Source: Deltaproteobacteria bacterium (lineage in GTDB: Bacteria > Myxococcota > Kuafuiibacteriia > Kuafuiibacteriales > Kuafuiibacteriaceae). Taken from it: a stretch of 64,000 nt of DNA. Below are positions 50,548 to 60,265 of the stretch, piece after piece; the first letter of the stretch is position 1, and the number at the start of each line of letters is the position of its first letter. The notes below the pieces were generated by a model. The model was not told where the DNA came from. It was given only the letters and a program-made list of their open reading frames with translations, and made no database searches. Position numbers and translations under genes: made by a program. The stretch spans positions 4,454,001 to 4,518,000 of the forward strand of contig JADJBV010000001.1 in NCBI GenBank assembly GCA_016703535.1. The letters are read 5' to 3'.

Positions 50548-51066
50548 TCACTTCACCAAGGAGGAGACGACCACCGCCGGAAACATCTCCGGGTAGACCG
50601 AGGTCCCATCGACGACCATGTGCCGCTCCCGCGCGGTGTCCATGGCCTCCACCAGGTATTCGTAGGTCACGTCGTCGTCAGGCACGATGATCACGTCTTT
50701 GGAGGCGCGAAACTTCTCTTTGATCGACCAGAGGTGATCGTTGAGGTTCTTCCGATCGAACTTGCCCTCGACCCCACCGAAGCTCTTGGCGTAGGGCGCC
50801 AGCTCTTCGGGCAACATGTCGTTGTTGGCCACCGTGACCTTGGTGTCGCCGTTGGCCATCAGCCGCAGGTTGACCGTCACCTTGTCCATGTCTCGAGCGG
50901 TGTCGTTTTCTCCGCCCTCGGAGATGGTCGGCACCGAAGCCGGCAAAACCGCCACCACCGCGGCGCCGAAGGAAGCCATCAAGAAGAAGATCAGGTTGGA
51001 CAAGATGTCCATCAAGGCCGTGAGGTCGAAGGCCGTCGACTCGTCGTTGCCGCCGCCGCCGGACAT
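50548..51066 (-). CDS. ExbD/TolR family protein (first of two)
   Basis: The product has 172 residues. The membrane helix again has the proton-carrying Asp (FDLTALMDILSNLIFFLMASF), almost the same as in the second copy. The periplasmic part is different, with KVTVNLRLMANGDTKVTVANNDML and VIIVPDDDVTYEYLVEAMDTARE. The pair with a TolQ-like protein mirrors the AglR-AglQ-AglS motor order of Myxococcus xanthus, in which both TolR-like subunits are needed. The start is 14 bases after the TolQ-like gene. Confidence 0.9.
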   Translation of the reverse strand: MSGGGGNDESTAFDLTALMDILSNLIFFLMASFGAAVVAVLPASVPTISEGGENDTARDMDKVTVNLRLMANGDTKVTVANNDMLPEELAPYAKSFGGVEGKFDRKNLNDHLWSIKEKFRASKDVIIVPDDDVTYEYLVEAMDTARERHMVVDGTSVYPEMFPAVVVSSLVK

Positions 51067-51080
51067 CGCTCAATATCCTC

Positions 51081-51728
51081 TCAGCCCCGGGCGGTCCGGA
51101 GCGCTTTGTTGCGATCCAGGATCCGATCCCGAACTCGGTTGAGGGCGTTTTCGATGCCCTCGACGAGCAGGGTCTGCTTTCCGTTGATTCCGATGAAAGC
51201 CAAGGCGCAGAAGACCGCGATCGAGAGGCCGAAGAAGGTGTTGTAAAAGGCCACCGTGATGCCTTTGGCGAGCACCGCCTGCCGCTGGGCCGCGTCTTCG
51301 GCTTGAGCGCCACCGAAGGCCTCGATCAGGCCGTGGATGGTGCCGAGCAGACCGATCAGGGTGCCCAAGTTGCCGGCTTGCGGCAAAAACGCGGTGAAGC
51401 GCTTGAGCCGGGGCAACTCGCGGGCCGCCGAGGCCTCATAGGCCCGCTCGATCTCTCGGTCCGATTTGTCGGCCTTGAGCAACACGTCCTTGGTGATGGC
51501 CGCCAACGGGTGATCCGAACGTTGAGTACAAGTTTGGATCGCGTTGGCGTAGTTGCCTTGATCGACGTTGGCCACGATGTTGTCGGCGAAGGCCGACGAC
51601 GCGAGGCGAAACTTGAACCAAAGCTGGTACACCCGCAGCAAAGTGACGGACATCGCCAGGATCGAAACTCCCAGGTTGATGAACATCATGATGCCGCCGG
51701 CCGCGAGCGTGCTGAAAAGCTCCCACAT
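51081..51728 (-). CDS. MotA/TolQ/ExbB family proton channel protein
   Basis: The product has 215 residues with three membrane helices (residues 9-31, 115-140 and 160-182). Characteristic is the stretch LPRLKRFTAFLPQAGNLGTLIGLLGTIHGLIEAFGG and AVLAKGITVAFYNTFFGLSIAV. It forms the stator channel with the two TolR-like proteins encoded just after it. No TolA, TolB, Pal or TonB gene is near, so a gliding or surface-transport motor is as likely as a Tol/Exb system. A REC-HD-GYP gene lies directly upstream on the same strand. Confidence 0.93.
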   Translation of the reverse strand: MWELFSTLAAGGIMMFINLGVSILAMSVTLLRVYQLWFKFRLASSAFADNIVANVDQGNYANAIQTCTQRSDHPLAAITKDVLLKADKSDREIERAYEASAARELPRLKRFTAFLPQAGNLGTLIGLLGTIHGLIEAFGGAQAEDAAQRQAVLAKGITVAFYNTFFGLSIAVFCALAFIGINGKQTLLVEGIENALNRVRDRILDRNKALRTARG

Positions 51729-51805
51729 GACCAGCGAACGCTAACACCGGCCCGGACCCAGCCGCAAGAATGGGGCTGCCATGAGCGTGGAGGTGTCCGT
51801 CAGGC

Positions 51806-52975
51806 TTACAAGGGCAACTGGGAGAGCTTGGAGGAGGGGCGCGCCTTGTACGGGAGATCTTCGCCCCGGATCCGCTTCCACTCTTCTTCGGTGATGGTCA
51901 GGAAGTGCCGCACCACCGTCGGGTCGAACTGGGTCCCGGCGTAGCGGGCGATCTCGTCGCGAGCGTGTGTAAAGCCACGGCCCCGCCGGTACGGTCGATC
52001 CGAGGTGATGGCGTCGAGGGCGTCGGCCACCGCGAAGATGCGCGCGCCGACGGGGATCTGCTCACCGGTCAGGCCACGCGGGTAACCAAGGCCGTCCCAA
52101 CGTTCTTGGTGGGCCAAGACGATCTCGGCGGCCGGCTCGAGGAAGGAGATGCCCGAGAGGATCCGGGCCCCGATCTCGGGGTGTTTTTTCATCTCGACCC
52201 ACTCTTCGTCGGTCAACTTGCCCGGCTTGAGCAGGACCTGATCCGGCACGCCGATCTTGCCGATGTCGTGCAACAAGGCGCCGCGGGCGATGTGCTCCCG
52301 TTCTTCGCCGGTGATGCCCATGCGGTCGGCGATCACCAAAGTGACGGCCACGACCCGTTGGCTGTGATTGCCGGTCTCGCACTCCCGTGCGTCGAGGGCG
52401 GTGACCAGGGCCTCGAGGGTCAGGTTGTAGTTTTGGTTGATCTGGAGGTAGGCGGCCTCCAGCTCCCGGGTCTTTTCGCGGACCGCACCTTCCAGGCCTC
52501 TTTGATAGGCCCGGTGTTCGATCTCCAAACGCCGCCGCTGCAGCGCCCGGAGCACGCTGGCCGAAAGTTGGTTCACCCGCACCGGCTTGGTCAGGTAGTC
52601 GGAGGCGCCGTGGCGGAGGGCCTCGACGGCGGTGTCGACCTGGCCATAGCCGGTCATCATGATCACTCCGACATCGGCCCAGCCCCGACGAACCTGGGCC
52701 AGGAGCCACAGGCCGTCTTTGTCGGGCATCTTCATGTCGGTGATCACCAGCGCGTAGGGCTGGTGTCGCAGAGACTCGAGCGCTTCATCGGCGCTGGCCG
52801 CAGTGGCCGTCTCATAACCTTCATCGGAGAGCAGGGCCGCGACGATCCGGCGGACGCTTTCGTCGTCGTCGACGATCAACAGGCGCCGCTCCGCCGACCC
52901 TGGGGACGGAACCTCGACGAGCTCGGTGCTGACAGACACCGAGGGCAGTTTATCCAAGTTCGTGAAAGGAATCAC
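51806..52975 (-). CDS. Response regulator with HD-GYP phosphodiesterase domain
   Basis: The product has 389 residues. REC domain at 30-145: LLIVDDDESVRRIVAAL, phospho-acceptor Asp in LVITDMKMPDKDG, then MMTGYG and DYLTKPV. A short coiled link (REKTRELEAAYLQINQNY) follows, then HD-GYP: ALDARECETGNHSQRV, LLHDIGKIGVPDQVLLKPGKLTDEEW, MKKHPEIGARIL, LAHQERWDGLGYPRGLTGEQIP and FAVADALDAITSDRPYR. All metal ligands and GYP are present, so it should hydrolyse c-di-GMP when phosphorylated. It lies 77 bp ahead of the stator operon and may set motor activity through c-di-GMP. Confidence 0.95.
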   Translation of the reverse strand: MIPFTNLDKLPSVSVSTELVEVPSPGSAERRLLIVDDDESVRRIVAALLSDEGYETATAASADEALESLRHQPYALVITDMKMPDKDGLWLLAQVRRGWADVGVIMMTGYGQVDTAVEALRHGASDYLTKPVRVNQLSASVLRALQRRRLEIEHRAYQRGLEGAVREKTRELEAAYLQINQNYNLTLEALVTALDARECETGNHSQRVVAVTLVIADRMGITGEEREHIARGALLHDIGKIGVPDQVLLKPGKLTDEEWVEMKKHPEIGARILSGISFLEPAAEIVLAHQERWDGLGYPRGLTGEQIPVGARIFAVADALDAITSDRPYRRGRGFTHARDEIARYAGTQFDPTVVRHFLTITEEEWKRIRGEDLPYKARPSSKLSQLPL

Positions 52976-53208
52976 GTCCTTGCCCCGAACGGGGTGGGAC
53001 GGGGCGCGAAGTGGGGTTATCCACGGCGCCAGGGCCAGGTCAGCGAGGGCTCAGCAGGGCCATGAATCGAACATGAGTGACTCAATTTGCAGCAGGCATG
53101 CCAAGGCCGCAGGGCCGGTCCGGCCACGCTTTCGCGGCAATTCCTCCCAAAAAACTGACGACCTTTGGGGCGCGACCGTCAGCGTCCGGGCACTCGGGTG
53201 TCCGAAGG
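52976..53208. other. Intergenic region between HD-GYP and cytochrome b genes
   Basis: This 233-bp gap separates two same-strand genes, so it should hold the HD-GYP promoter and the end of the cytochrome b transcript. A short palindrome TGAGTGACTCA sits at about 53074-53084, 100 bases before the HD-GYP start. I see no open frame with coding character. Confidence 0.4.
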
Positions 53209-55044
<1,836 letters not shown>

Positions 55045-55046
55045 GT

Positions 55047-55565
55047 TCAGGCCGGGACCTTTTCGGCCGAGCCGATCTTGAACTTCATGAAGCGCACGTG
55101 GACCGCGCCGTCTTTGATCTCGGTCTCGAGTTCGTCCATGCCCCGAGGTGAGGGGCCGGCGGCGACTCGGCCTTCGGCGTCGAAAGAGCTCTCATGGCAG
55201 GGGCACGCAAACTGGCCCGCCGCCGGTTGGTAGTCGATGCCGCAGCCGAGGTGTGGACACACGGTGGAGTAGGCCACCACCTTGCCGGCTTTTTTCATGA
55301 GGAACACTGCGCCGACGGTGGTCGGGGGCATCTTGGTCCAAGCGTCCTTGGGTTCGGCCACCACCACCTGGACGTTGACCGGCCCGCCGTCCTCGGGGAC
55401 CGCCTCCAGGTTGCAGACCGGGACCCAACCACCGCTGCCGCTGACGGTCACTTTCCCCAGCGGCGAAAGCACCGCTTGCAGGGCGGGCCCGGCGATGGCG
55501 GCGGCCGCGCCCGTGCCCAATACGGAGGTTAGGACCTTGAGGATGGTCCGTCGATCTTCTGCCAT
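55047..55565 (-). CDS. Rieske iron-sulfur protein of the bc complex
   Basis: The product has 172 residues, with AAGGAG before the ATG. An N-terminal Tat-like anchor (EDRRTILKVLTSVLGTGAAAAIAG) is followed by the 2Fe-2S domain. The ligands are CPHLGC (near 123) and CPCHESSF (near 142), with the usual GPSPRGMDELE following. It ends two bases before the cytochrome b gene starts, so one transcript makes both. It passes electrons from quinol to the cytochrome c domains of its partner. Confidence 0.94.
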   Translation of the reverse strand: MAEDRRTILKVLTSVLGTGAAAAIAGPALQAVLSPLGKVTVSGSGGWVPVCNLEAVPEDGGPVNVQVVVAEPKDAWTKMPPTTVGAVFLMKKAGKVVAYSTVCPHLGCGIDYQPAAGQFACPCHESSFDAEGRVAAGPSPRGMDELETEIKDGAVHVRFMKFKIGSAEKVPA

Positions 55566-55595
55566 GGCTGGGTCTCCTTAGCGTAGCCCGTTCCG

Positions 55596-56255
55596 GTGCG
55601 CTACAAGGCTGGGGTGGTCCGGGAGGTGGATGGACGCGCGGGGTGGCCCGCGGTTTCAGCTTTTGGGGCCTTGATCGCCGATCTGGCCGCGGCCTACCCG
55701 AAGGAGCTGGGCCACCTGGATCCCCGGTCGATTTTGGTGATCGCCGGCGCGGCCCGGGGTGAAGCACGAGCTTCGATCCGGCCCTTGACCTTCGGCGGGC
55801 GTCCACCCCGACGGGTGTTGGGTGATTACCAAAAGCCCCGAATTGAGGTGGGGGGCCACGAGATCCTCTACGAGTTGTGCCTGCGGCCTCGCTATTTTTT
55901 GGGCAGCACCGCCGAAGAACGCCTGCTGATCTTCCTGCATGAGTTGTGGCACATCAGCCCGCGCTTCGACGGCAGCCTCGCCGAAGAACGTCGCCACCGG
56001 GTCGCCGGCGAACGAGAGGCGGCCACCATCGAAGGGCTGGCGCGGGCCTTTTCGCCGAGCGGACCCGCGGCCACCGTTTTGAGCCATCAAGGTGAACTTC
56101 GGGTGCTGGCCTGGCTGAGCCGACCGCCCAGCCGTTTGCCCAAAAACCGGGCGCTGCGCAGTTATCACGACGCCGACCTCTACGAGGGGCGGGTCCTCCA
56201 AAGCGATCGAGTCCCGTCGTTTATTCGGCGGTCGCTTGGCCCCGCAGGCGCTTGA
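55596..56255 (+). CDS. Putative metallopeptidase-like protein
   Basis: The product has up to 219 residues. Its core is RLLIFLHELWHISPRFDGSLAEERRHR, in which HELWH is a zinc HExxH motif and the later His and Arg follow the spacing used by the family called putative phage metallopeptidase. No signal peptide is present. The start (GTG 55596) leaves only 30 bp to the divergent Rieske gene; GTGs at 55614 or 55626 are possible. The 3' end overlaps the convergent PilZ-Hsp70 gene by 35 bp. No phage genes lie nearby. Confidence 0.65.
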   Translation: MRYKAGVVREVDGRAGWPAVSAFGALIADLAAAYPKELGHLDPRSILVIAGAARGEARASIRPLTFGGRPPRRVLGDYQKPRIEVGGHEILYELCLRPRYFLGSTAEERLLIFLHELWHISPRFDGSLAEERRHRVAGEREAATIEGLARAFSPSGPAATVLSHQGELRVLAWLSRPPSRLPKNRALRSYHDADLYEGRVLQSDRVPSFIRRSLGPAGA

Positions 56256-59007
56256 GCCAACGCGAGATCAACCCTGGCCCTTCGCCGCTGGACAACCCGT
56301 GGTGGGCCAAGAGCTGGGCCCGGGTCAGGTGGGGCACGTCGATCAGCTCTATCTCTTGACGGGTGTTCGCCTCGAAGGCCCGGGCCGAGATCGGCCCACT
56401 CGGCTCGACGTTGAGATCGATCGCCACCGCATACGGACGAGCGGGCGCGTCGTGGGACTCGACCAGCTGGAGGTGGGCCAAGGGTTCGTCGTGATCCACC
56501 CGCCGACGATCTCCTTGGAAGAGGTAGAGGTTGAGATCCCGATCGGCCTCGACCCGGTGCAGGTACGTGGCCCCGACCGGCAACGGGTGATCTCGCGCGA
56601 TCACCGGCAAAACCGCCCCGCCCGACTGCCCCACGCCCAAGGTGCCGGACAGGACCTCCACCACCGGCAACGGGTCACCTTGATCGGCGATGGCCGCCAG
56701 CCGAGCCGCGCCGCAGAGGGCCAACTCGACGCCGTCCCAAAGCTCAGGCTCTCGGCCCACCGCCGCGGCCAAGGCCTGCTGCACCATCGGCGCCCGAGCT
56801 TGACCGCCCAGGAGAAAAAACCCGTCGAGCCTCGGGCCGTTGGTGCCGGAGCGGATCAAGACCTCGGACACCAAGGCGGAGATCCGCTCGAGGATCGGCA
56901 GCCAAGCGGACCGGGCCTGTTCGCTGGTGATGCTCCGCGGGTGCCTTTCGCCGCTGATCTGCAGCGTCACCACCTCCTGCTGATCCAACTCGAGTTTGGC
57001 CCGTTCGGCCTCGAGGAGGTTGGCGGCCCGAGCGGCAGGTTGGGCGGCGTACGCTTGAGGCCCAAGCAGCGCCGCGTCGAAGTCGACGCCCCCCAAAGTG
57101 AGATCACCGCCGACCGCCAAGGCCCGGGCCATCCCCTCCCGAACCTCGATCACCGCCACGTCCACCACGCCGGCGCCGAGATCGATGAGCAGGTATTGGC
57201 CGTCCCGTAGCCCGGCGACGACCCGCTCGTAGATCGCCGCCAAAGGGGCGCTGACCACCGCCTCGACGTGGAGCCCCGCCAAGAGGCCGGCCACGATCAA
57301 GCCGACCCGCTGGGTCTGGCCGTAGGCCGCCGGGCAGGTCAACAAGACCCGATTGGTCGGCTGCCCCAGGGCCTTGCCCGCACCTCGCACCGCCTCCTGC
57401 AAAAGCAGAGCGGTCAACTCCTCGAAGGAGATGGTGTGTTCACCGATCCGGATCGCCACCTCCCCTTCTTCCGCCGAGGCCAAGGGCGGACCGAGGTGGG
57501 CCGCCCGGGCATCAAGAGTGGGGGAGGCGTGAGGACAGGCGACCAAACGCCGAAGGCGAGTAACGGCGTGGGTTGGATCTTGGGCCCAGCGGGCCACCGC
57601 CGCTTCCCCGACCCAGGTGTTGCCTTCTTCGGCGATGGCCACCACCGACGGCAGGCTGAGGGAGCCGCCCTTCAACCCCAAGAGCCGGGGGCCACCTGCG
57701 CCGGTCAAACACGCGGCTCGGGTGGCGCTCGAGCCGACGTCGATCGCCACGGTGGCGCCCGCCCTTTCCCTCAGCTCCGGTCGCTGTTTTTTGGAGGGGA
57801 TCGGCAAGGCGCCCTCTCGCAAGGAGGAGTGGAGGGGTGGTGCCGTAAAGTCGCCGGTGCGAACCGTCGGAGAAAACCGACGAATGAGTTCGATGCGGGC
57901 CAACGGCGTGACCTCGTTGGCCTCGGTGGCGAAGGCTAGGTCGATCCCCGAGGACGAAACTTCGTCTGCCGAAAACGCATATTCGGTGGAGGTGTTGGCC
58001 CGGAGCCGACTCCGGACGTCTTCGCCGAGGGCCAACTCGATCGCCCCCGGATCGGTGGCCACCGGTTGGGGCAGCGGGGGCATGAGAGGCGCGGGTTGGG
58101 CGGGCAAGAGGTCCGAGACCAAATCGTCGATCGGCACCCGGGCTCCGACCACCACCTTGATCGGGTCCTCGGGCTCTTCGTCTTCGGACCACACGTCCTC
58201 GTAAGGTTCGTCGGCCTCGATGGGCGGGGGTTCGTCGAAGCCCAGGGGCTCATCTAGATCCGAGGCCTCGAACTCCGTCGTGCCGAGCTCGCCGTTCGGC
58301 GGCGATGACCCGGGGCCGGGCAAGGTCGTCGGGGCCTCGAAGCCCCTGGCCGGGGGCCCGCTGACGGGGTGGTCGTCGAAGCCCAAGATCAGATCGGGCG
58401 GCGGCGGTGAACCGCCCTCGAAGCCCACGGCGACGTCCCCCGAGGAAGAGGCTTCATCTTCGAAGCCTCGGGCCAACTCTTCGGGGGTCGCGTCCGCGAA
58501 GTGCAGCTTGGGCTCCGGCACCGGCGGCGGCCCGGGGATCGGTGAGGCGTCGAGCTCGAGTTCGTCGGCGGCCTCCCAAGGCGACGGCGCGGCTTGGGCC
58601 AGGGGCTCACCGAAGGTCGTGACCGCTTCGTCGGCGAAGGGGTCGAGGGGTCCGGTCGGATGTTCGGAAGAATCGGCGGCGGGCACTTGCTGGGCGCCGC
58701 TGCGGGGCCAGGCCAAAAGGCGATCGACCAAGGGCCGGGTGGCTTCGCTCCAAGAGAGCCCAAGGATCAAACCCCGGGGACCACCTTCCCGATCGCGGAC
58801 CCCCAACACCTCACCGTGGCCCTCCAAGGCCAACTCGCCGTCTTCGAAGCAGAGCTGCAACACCACCGGCGTGGGCGGGGCCAACCGTTCATCGGTGACG
58901 AGAAACGCGCCATTGGCGGAAAGAAAGGGCCCGATCGTCTCCGCAAGCCCGGAGACATCCCGGGCCCGCAACCGAACGCGCAGCCGCTTCGCCATGGGCG
59001 GGGCCAT
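56221..59007 (-). CDS. PilZ-like domain fused to an Hsp70 (DnaK-like) ATPase
   Basis: The product has 928 residues. Residues 5-98 resemble the TIGR02266/PilZ-type domain common in myxobacteria (VRLRARDVSGLAETIGPFLSANGAFLVTDERLAPPTPVVLQLCF). A long acidic linker (about 100-400) repeats GFE/GFDD-like motifs (RGFEDEA, VGFEGG, LGFDDH, RGFEAP, LGFDEP). From residue 416 there is an Hsp70 nucleotide-binding fold: TVAIDVGSSATRAAC, NRVLLTCPAAYGQTQR, YLLIDLGAGVVDVAVIEV and FFLLGGQARAPMVQQALA, then a partial substrate-binding region. It probably uses ATP and might respond to c-di-GMP or bind an unknown ligand by PilZ. The start could also be ATG 58995. Confidence 0.85.
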   Translation of the reverse strand: MAPPMAKRLRVRLRARDVSGLAETIGPFLSANGAFLVTDERLAPPTPVVLQLCFEDGELALEGHGEVLGVRDREGGPRGLILGLSWSEATRPLVDRLLAWPRSGAQQVPAADSSEHPTGPLDPFADEAVTTFGEPLAQAAPSPWEAADELELDASPIPGPPPVPEPKLHFADATPEELARGFEDEASSSGDVAVGFEGGSPPPPDLILGFDDHPVSGPPARGFEAPTTLPGPGSSPPNGELGTTEFEASDLDEPLGFDEPPPIEADEPYEDVWSEDEEPEDPIKVVVGARVPIDDLVSDLLPAQPAPLMPPLPQPVATDPGAIELALGEDVRSRLRANTSTEYAFSADEVSSSGIDLAFATEANEVTPLARIELIRRFSPTVRTGDFTAPPLHSSLREGALPIPSKKQRPELRERAGATVAIDVGSSATRAACLTGAGGPRLLGLKGGSLSLPSVVAIAEEGNTWVGEAAVARWAQDPTHAVTRLRRLVACPHASPTLDARAAHLGPPLASAEEGEVAIRIGEHTISFEELTALLLQEAVRGAGKALGQPTNRVLLTCPAAYGQTQRVGLIVAGLLAGLHVEAVVSAPLAAIYERVVAGLRDGQYLLIDLGAGVVDVAVIEVREGMARALAVGGDLTLGGVDFDAALLGPQAYAAQPAARAANLLEAERAKLELDQQEVVTLQISGERHPRSITSEQARSAWLPILERISALVSEVLIRSGTNGPRLDGFFLLGGQARAPMVQQALAAAVGREPELWDGVELALCGAARLAAIADQGDPLPVVEVLSGTLGVGQSGGAVLPVIARDHPLPVGATYLHRVEADRDLNLYLFQGDRRRVDHDEPLAHLQLVESHDAPARPYAVAIDLNVEPSGPISARAFEANTRQEIELIDVPHLTRAQLLAHHGLSSGEGPGLISRWLKRLRGQATAE

Positions 59008-59096
59008 CCTAGCCCAACCTGAGGATCGGGGAGCACTGGGGCATGATCGCCGCAGGGGTGCAGTAGGAGGTTCGGCGCAAAATGGGGATGGAGTGC

Positions 59097-59123
59097 GTGG
59101 GGCTCCTACGTGGAGGCCCCCAC
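59097..59123 (-). terminator. Hairpin terminator after the 59134-60225 gene
   Basis: A stem of GTGGGG with CCCCAC plus CTCC with GGAG, with a two-base bulge and a five-base loop, sits just downstream of the minus-strand stop. No T tract follows. Confidence 0.45.
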
Positions 59124-59133
59124 CGGCCCGGAC

Positions 59134-60225
59134 TCAATCGGCCCGTTCGAAGCGGACCGGCGCGTCCAGGTCGCCCCCCGACAGCAGCAAGAAGCCCTTC
59201 TTGAGTTGGTAGCGGTAGGTGATCAGATCGCCCCCACCCCGGTCGAGCTTGAGGGTGCCGCCATCGGCGGACCACTGACCTTGGTGAGGACCGAGCTGGA
59301 ACTGGCGCCCGGCCTCCAGGCGAAGGGTCACCACGCCCTTTTTGGCCGAGGTGTTCCAGGTGCCGACCAGGCGGCCTTCACCTTCGGCCCGGGCCGTCGA
59401 GGTCTTGCCTTCTTGGCCGGGGCCCAAACGCCGATAGATCATCGGCGCCTCGAGGTTGGGTGAGCTCAAGGTCAAGGTCCCGGCGGCGCCATCGAAGGCG
59501 AAGGTGAAGGGCTCTCGACCTTGCCCCGGGATGATCAGGGTCAAGGTGTTGCCGCTGACCTCGTAGCGGCCGCTGACCGAGTCCAAAGCGAAGCTGGAGT
59601 CGGAGCCCAAGACCAAGACCAGGCCATCGTCATTGCGGAAGCGCCCTGCAAGTTGGCTTGCATCGAGATCGTCGACCTGGAGGCGTGGGGTCGGGGAGGC
59701 CGAGACGCTGCCGGCCGAGATCGGCTGAAAGGCCGACAACAACCCCCGAACCTCAGCGCTGAGTCGTTGTTGATCGCGCTCGGGCATCACGGCCTCGAGC
59801 AGGTAGGTCCGCCCCGCCGCGGCCAAGGCGTGCACCGAAATCCGATCCGCCATCACCCCTTCGCCGCGGCGATAAGAACGCGTCAGCGCCGAACCCGCGC
59901 TCAACTTGGCGGCGCCGTTTCCCGAGGGCTGCAGCTTACCGGCTTGGGCCAACTCGGGTTCGTGACGGGCCAACACGTCGTCGGGATCACTCGGCGGCCC
60001 GATGCGGACCCGGAAGGTGGCGCTCCGTCCCCCACGACGAACCGGGCCCCGGGTGAAGACCATCCCGTCGGTGTCACCGAAGGCGGGCGTCGGTTGCCAC
60101 CCGCTCGGCAAGTCCAAGCGGAAGCGGTGTTGAGTGTCTTCGTAAGGTTCGGCCGAGGCCAACCTTGGGAACACGCCCACCGCCAAGCAGAGGACCACGA
60201 TCGCCTTGCGCTCTCGCCGGGGCAC
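59134..60225 (-). CDS. Exported protein with two lipocalin-like repeats
   Basis: The product has about 363 residues. GTG 60225 is chosen so that the signal (RKAIVVLCLAVGVFPRLASA) is near the N-terminus. Residues 25-175 resemble DUF1795/PsbP-like domains (EDTQHRFRLDLPSGWQ, TYLLEAVMPERDQQRLSAEVRGLLSAF). The C-terminal half has two copies of a small strand-rich domain: GRFRNDDGLVLVLGSDSSFAL then GRYEVSGNTLTLI, and GTWNTSAKKGVVTLRLEAGRQFQL then GQWSADGGTLKLD, as in DUF5640/lipocalin-like lipid or ligand carriers. Function unknown. It is divergent from the GT-C gene. Confidence 0.65.
   Translation of the reverse strand: MPRRERKAIVVLCLAVGVFPRLASAEPYEDTQHRFRLDLPSGWQPTPAFGDTDGMVFTRGPVRRGGRSATFRVRIGPPSDPDDVLARHEPELAQAGKLQPSGNGAAKLSAGSALTRSYRRGEGVMADRISVHALAAAGRTYLLEAVMPERDQQRLSAEVRGLLSAFQPISAGSVSASPTPRLQVDDLDASQLAGRFRNDDGLVLVLGSDSSFALDSVSGRYEVSGNTLTLIIPGQGREPFTFAFDGAAGTLTLSSPNLEAPMIYRRLGPGQEGKTSTARAEGEGRLVGTWNTSAKKGVVTLRLEAGRQFQLGPHQGQWSADGGTLKLDRGGGDLITYRYQLKKGFLLLSGGDLDAPVRFERAD
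59648..59661. repeat. Dispersed palindrome copy 9 (centre TTGG)
   Basis: GCAAG-TTGG-CTTGC between the two domains of the exported repeat protein; on the coding strand it reads Ala-Ser-Gln-Leu-Ala, a different reading phase from most other copies. Confidence 0.8.
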
Positions 60226-60265
60226 TGCTTTTATGGCGCCGCCTCGCCTCGCCGAAGTCAACGCC

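Noticed and set aside
55596..56255. Prophage remnant suggested by the phage-type metallopeptidase
   Set aside because: No structural, integrase or lysis gene is near, and codon use matches the neighbours.
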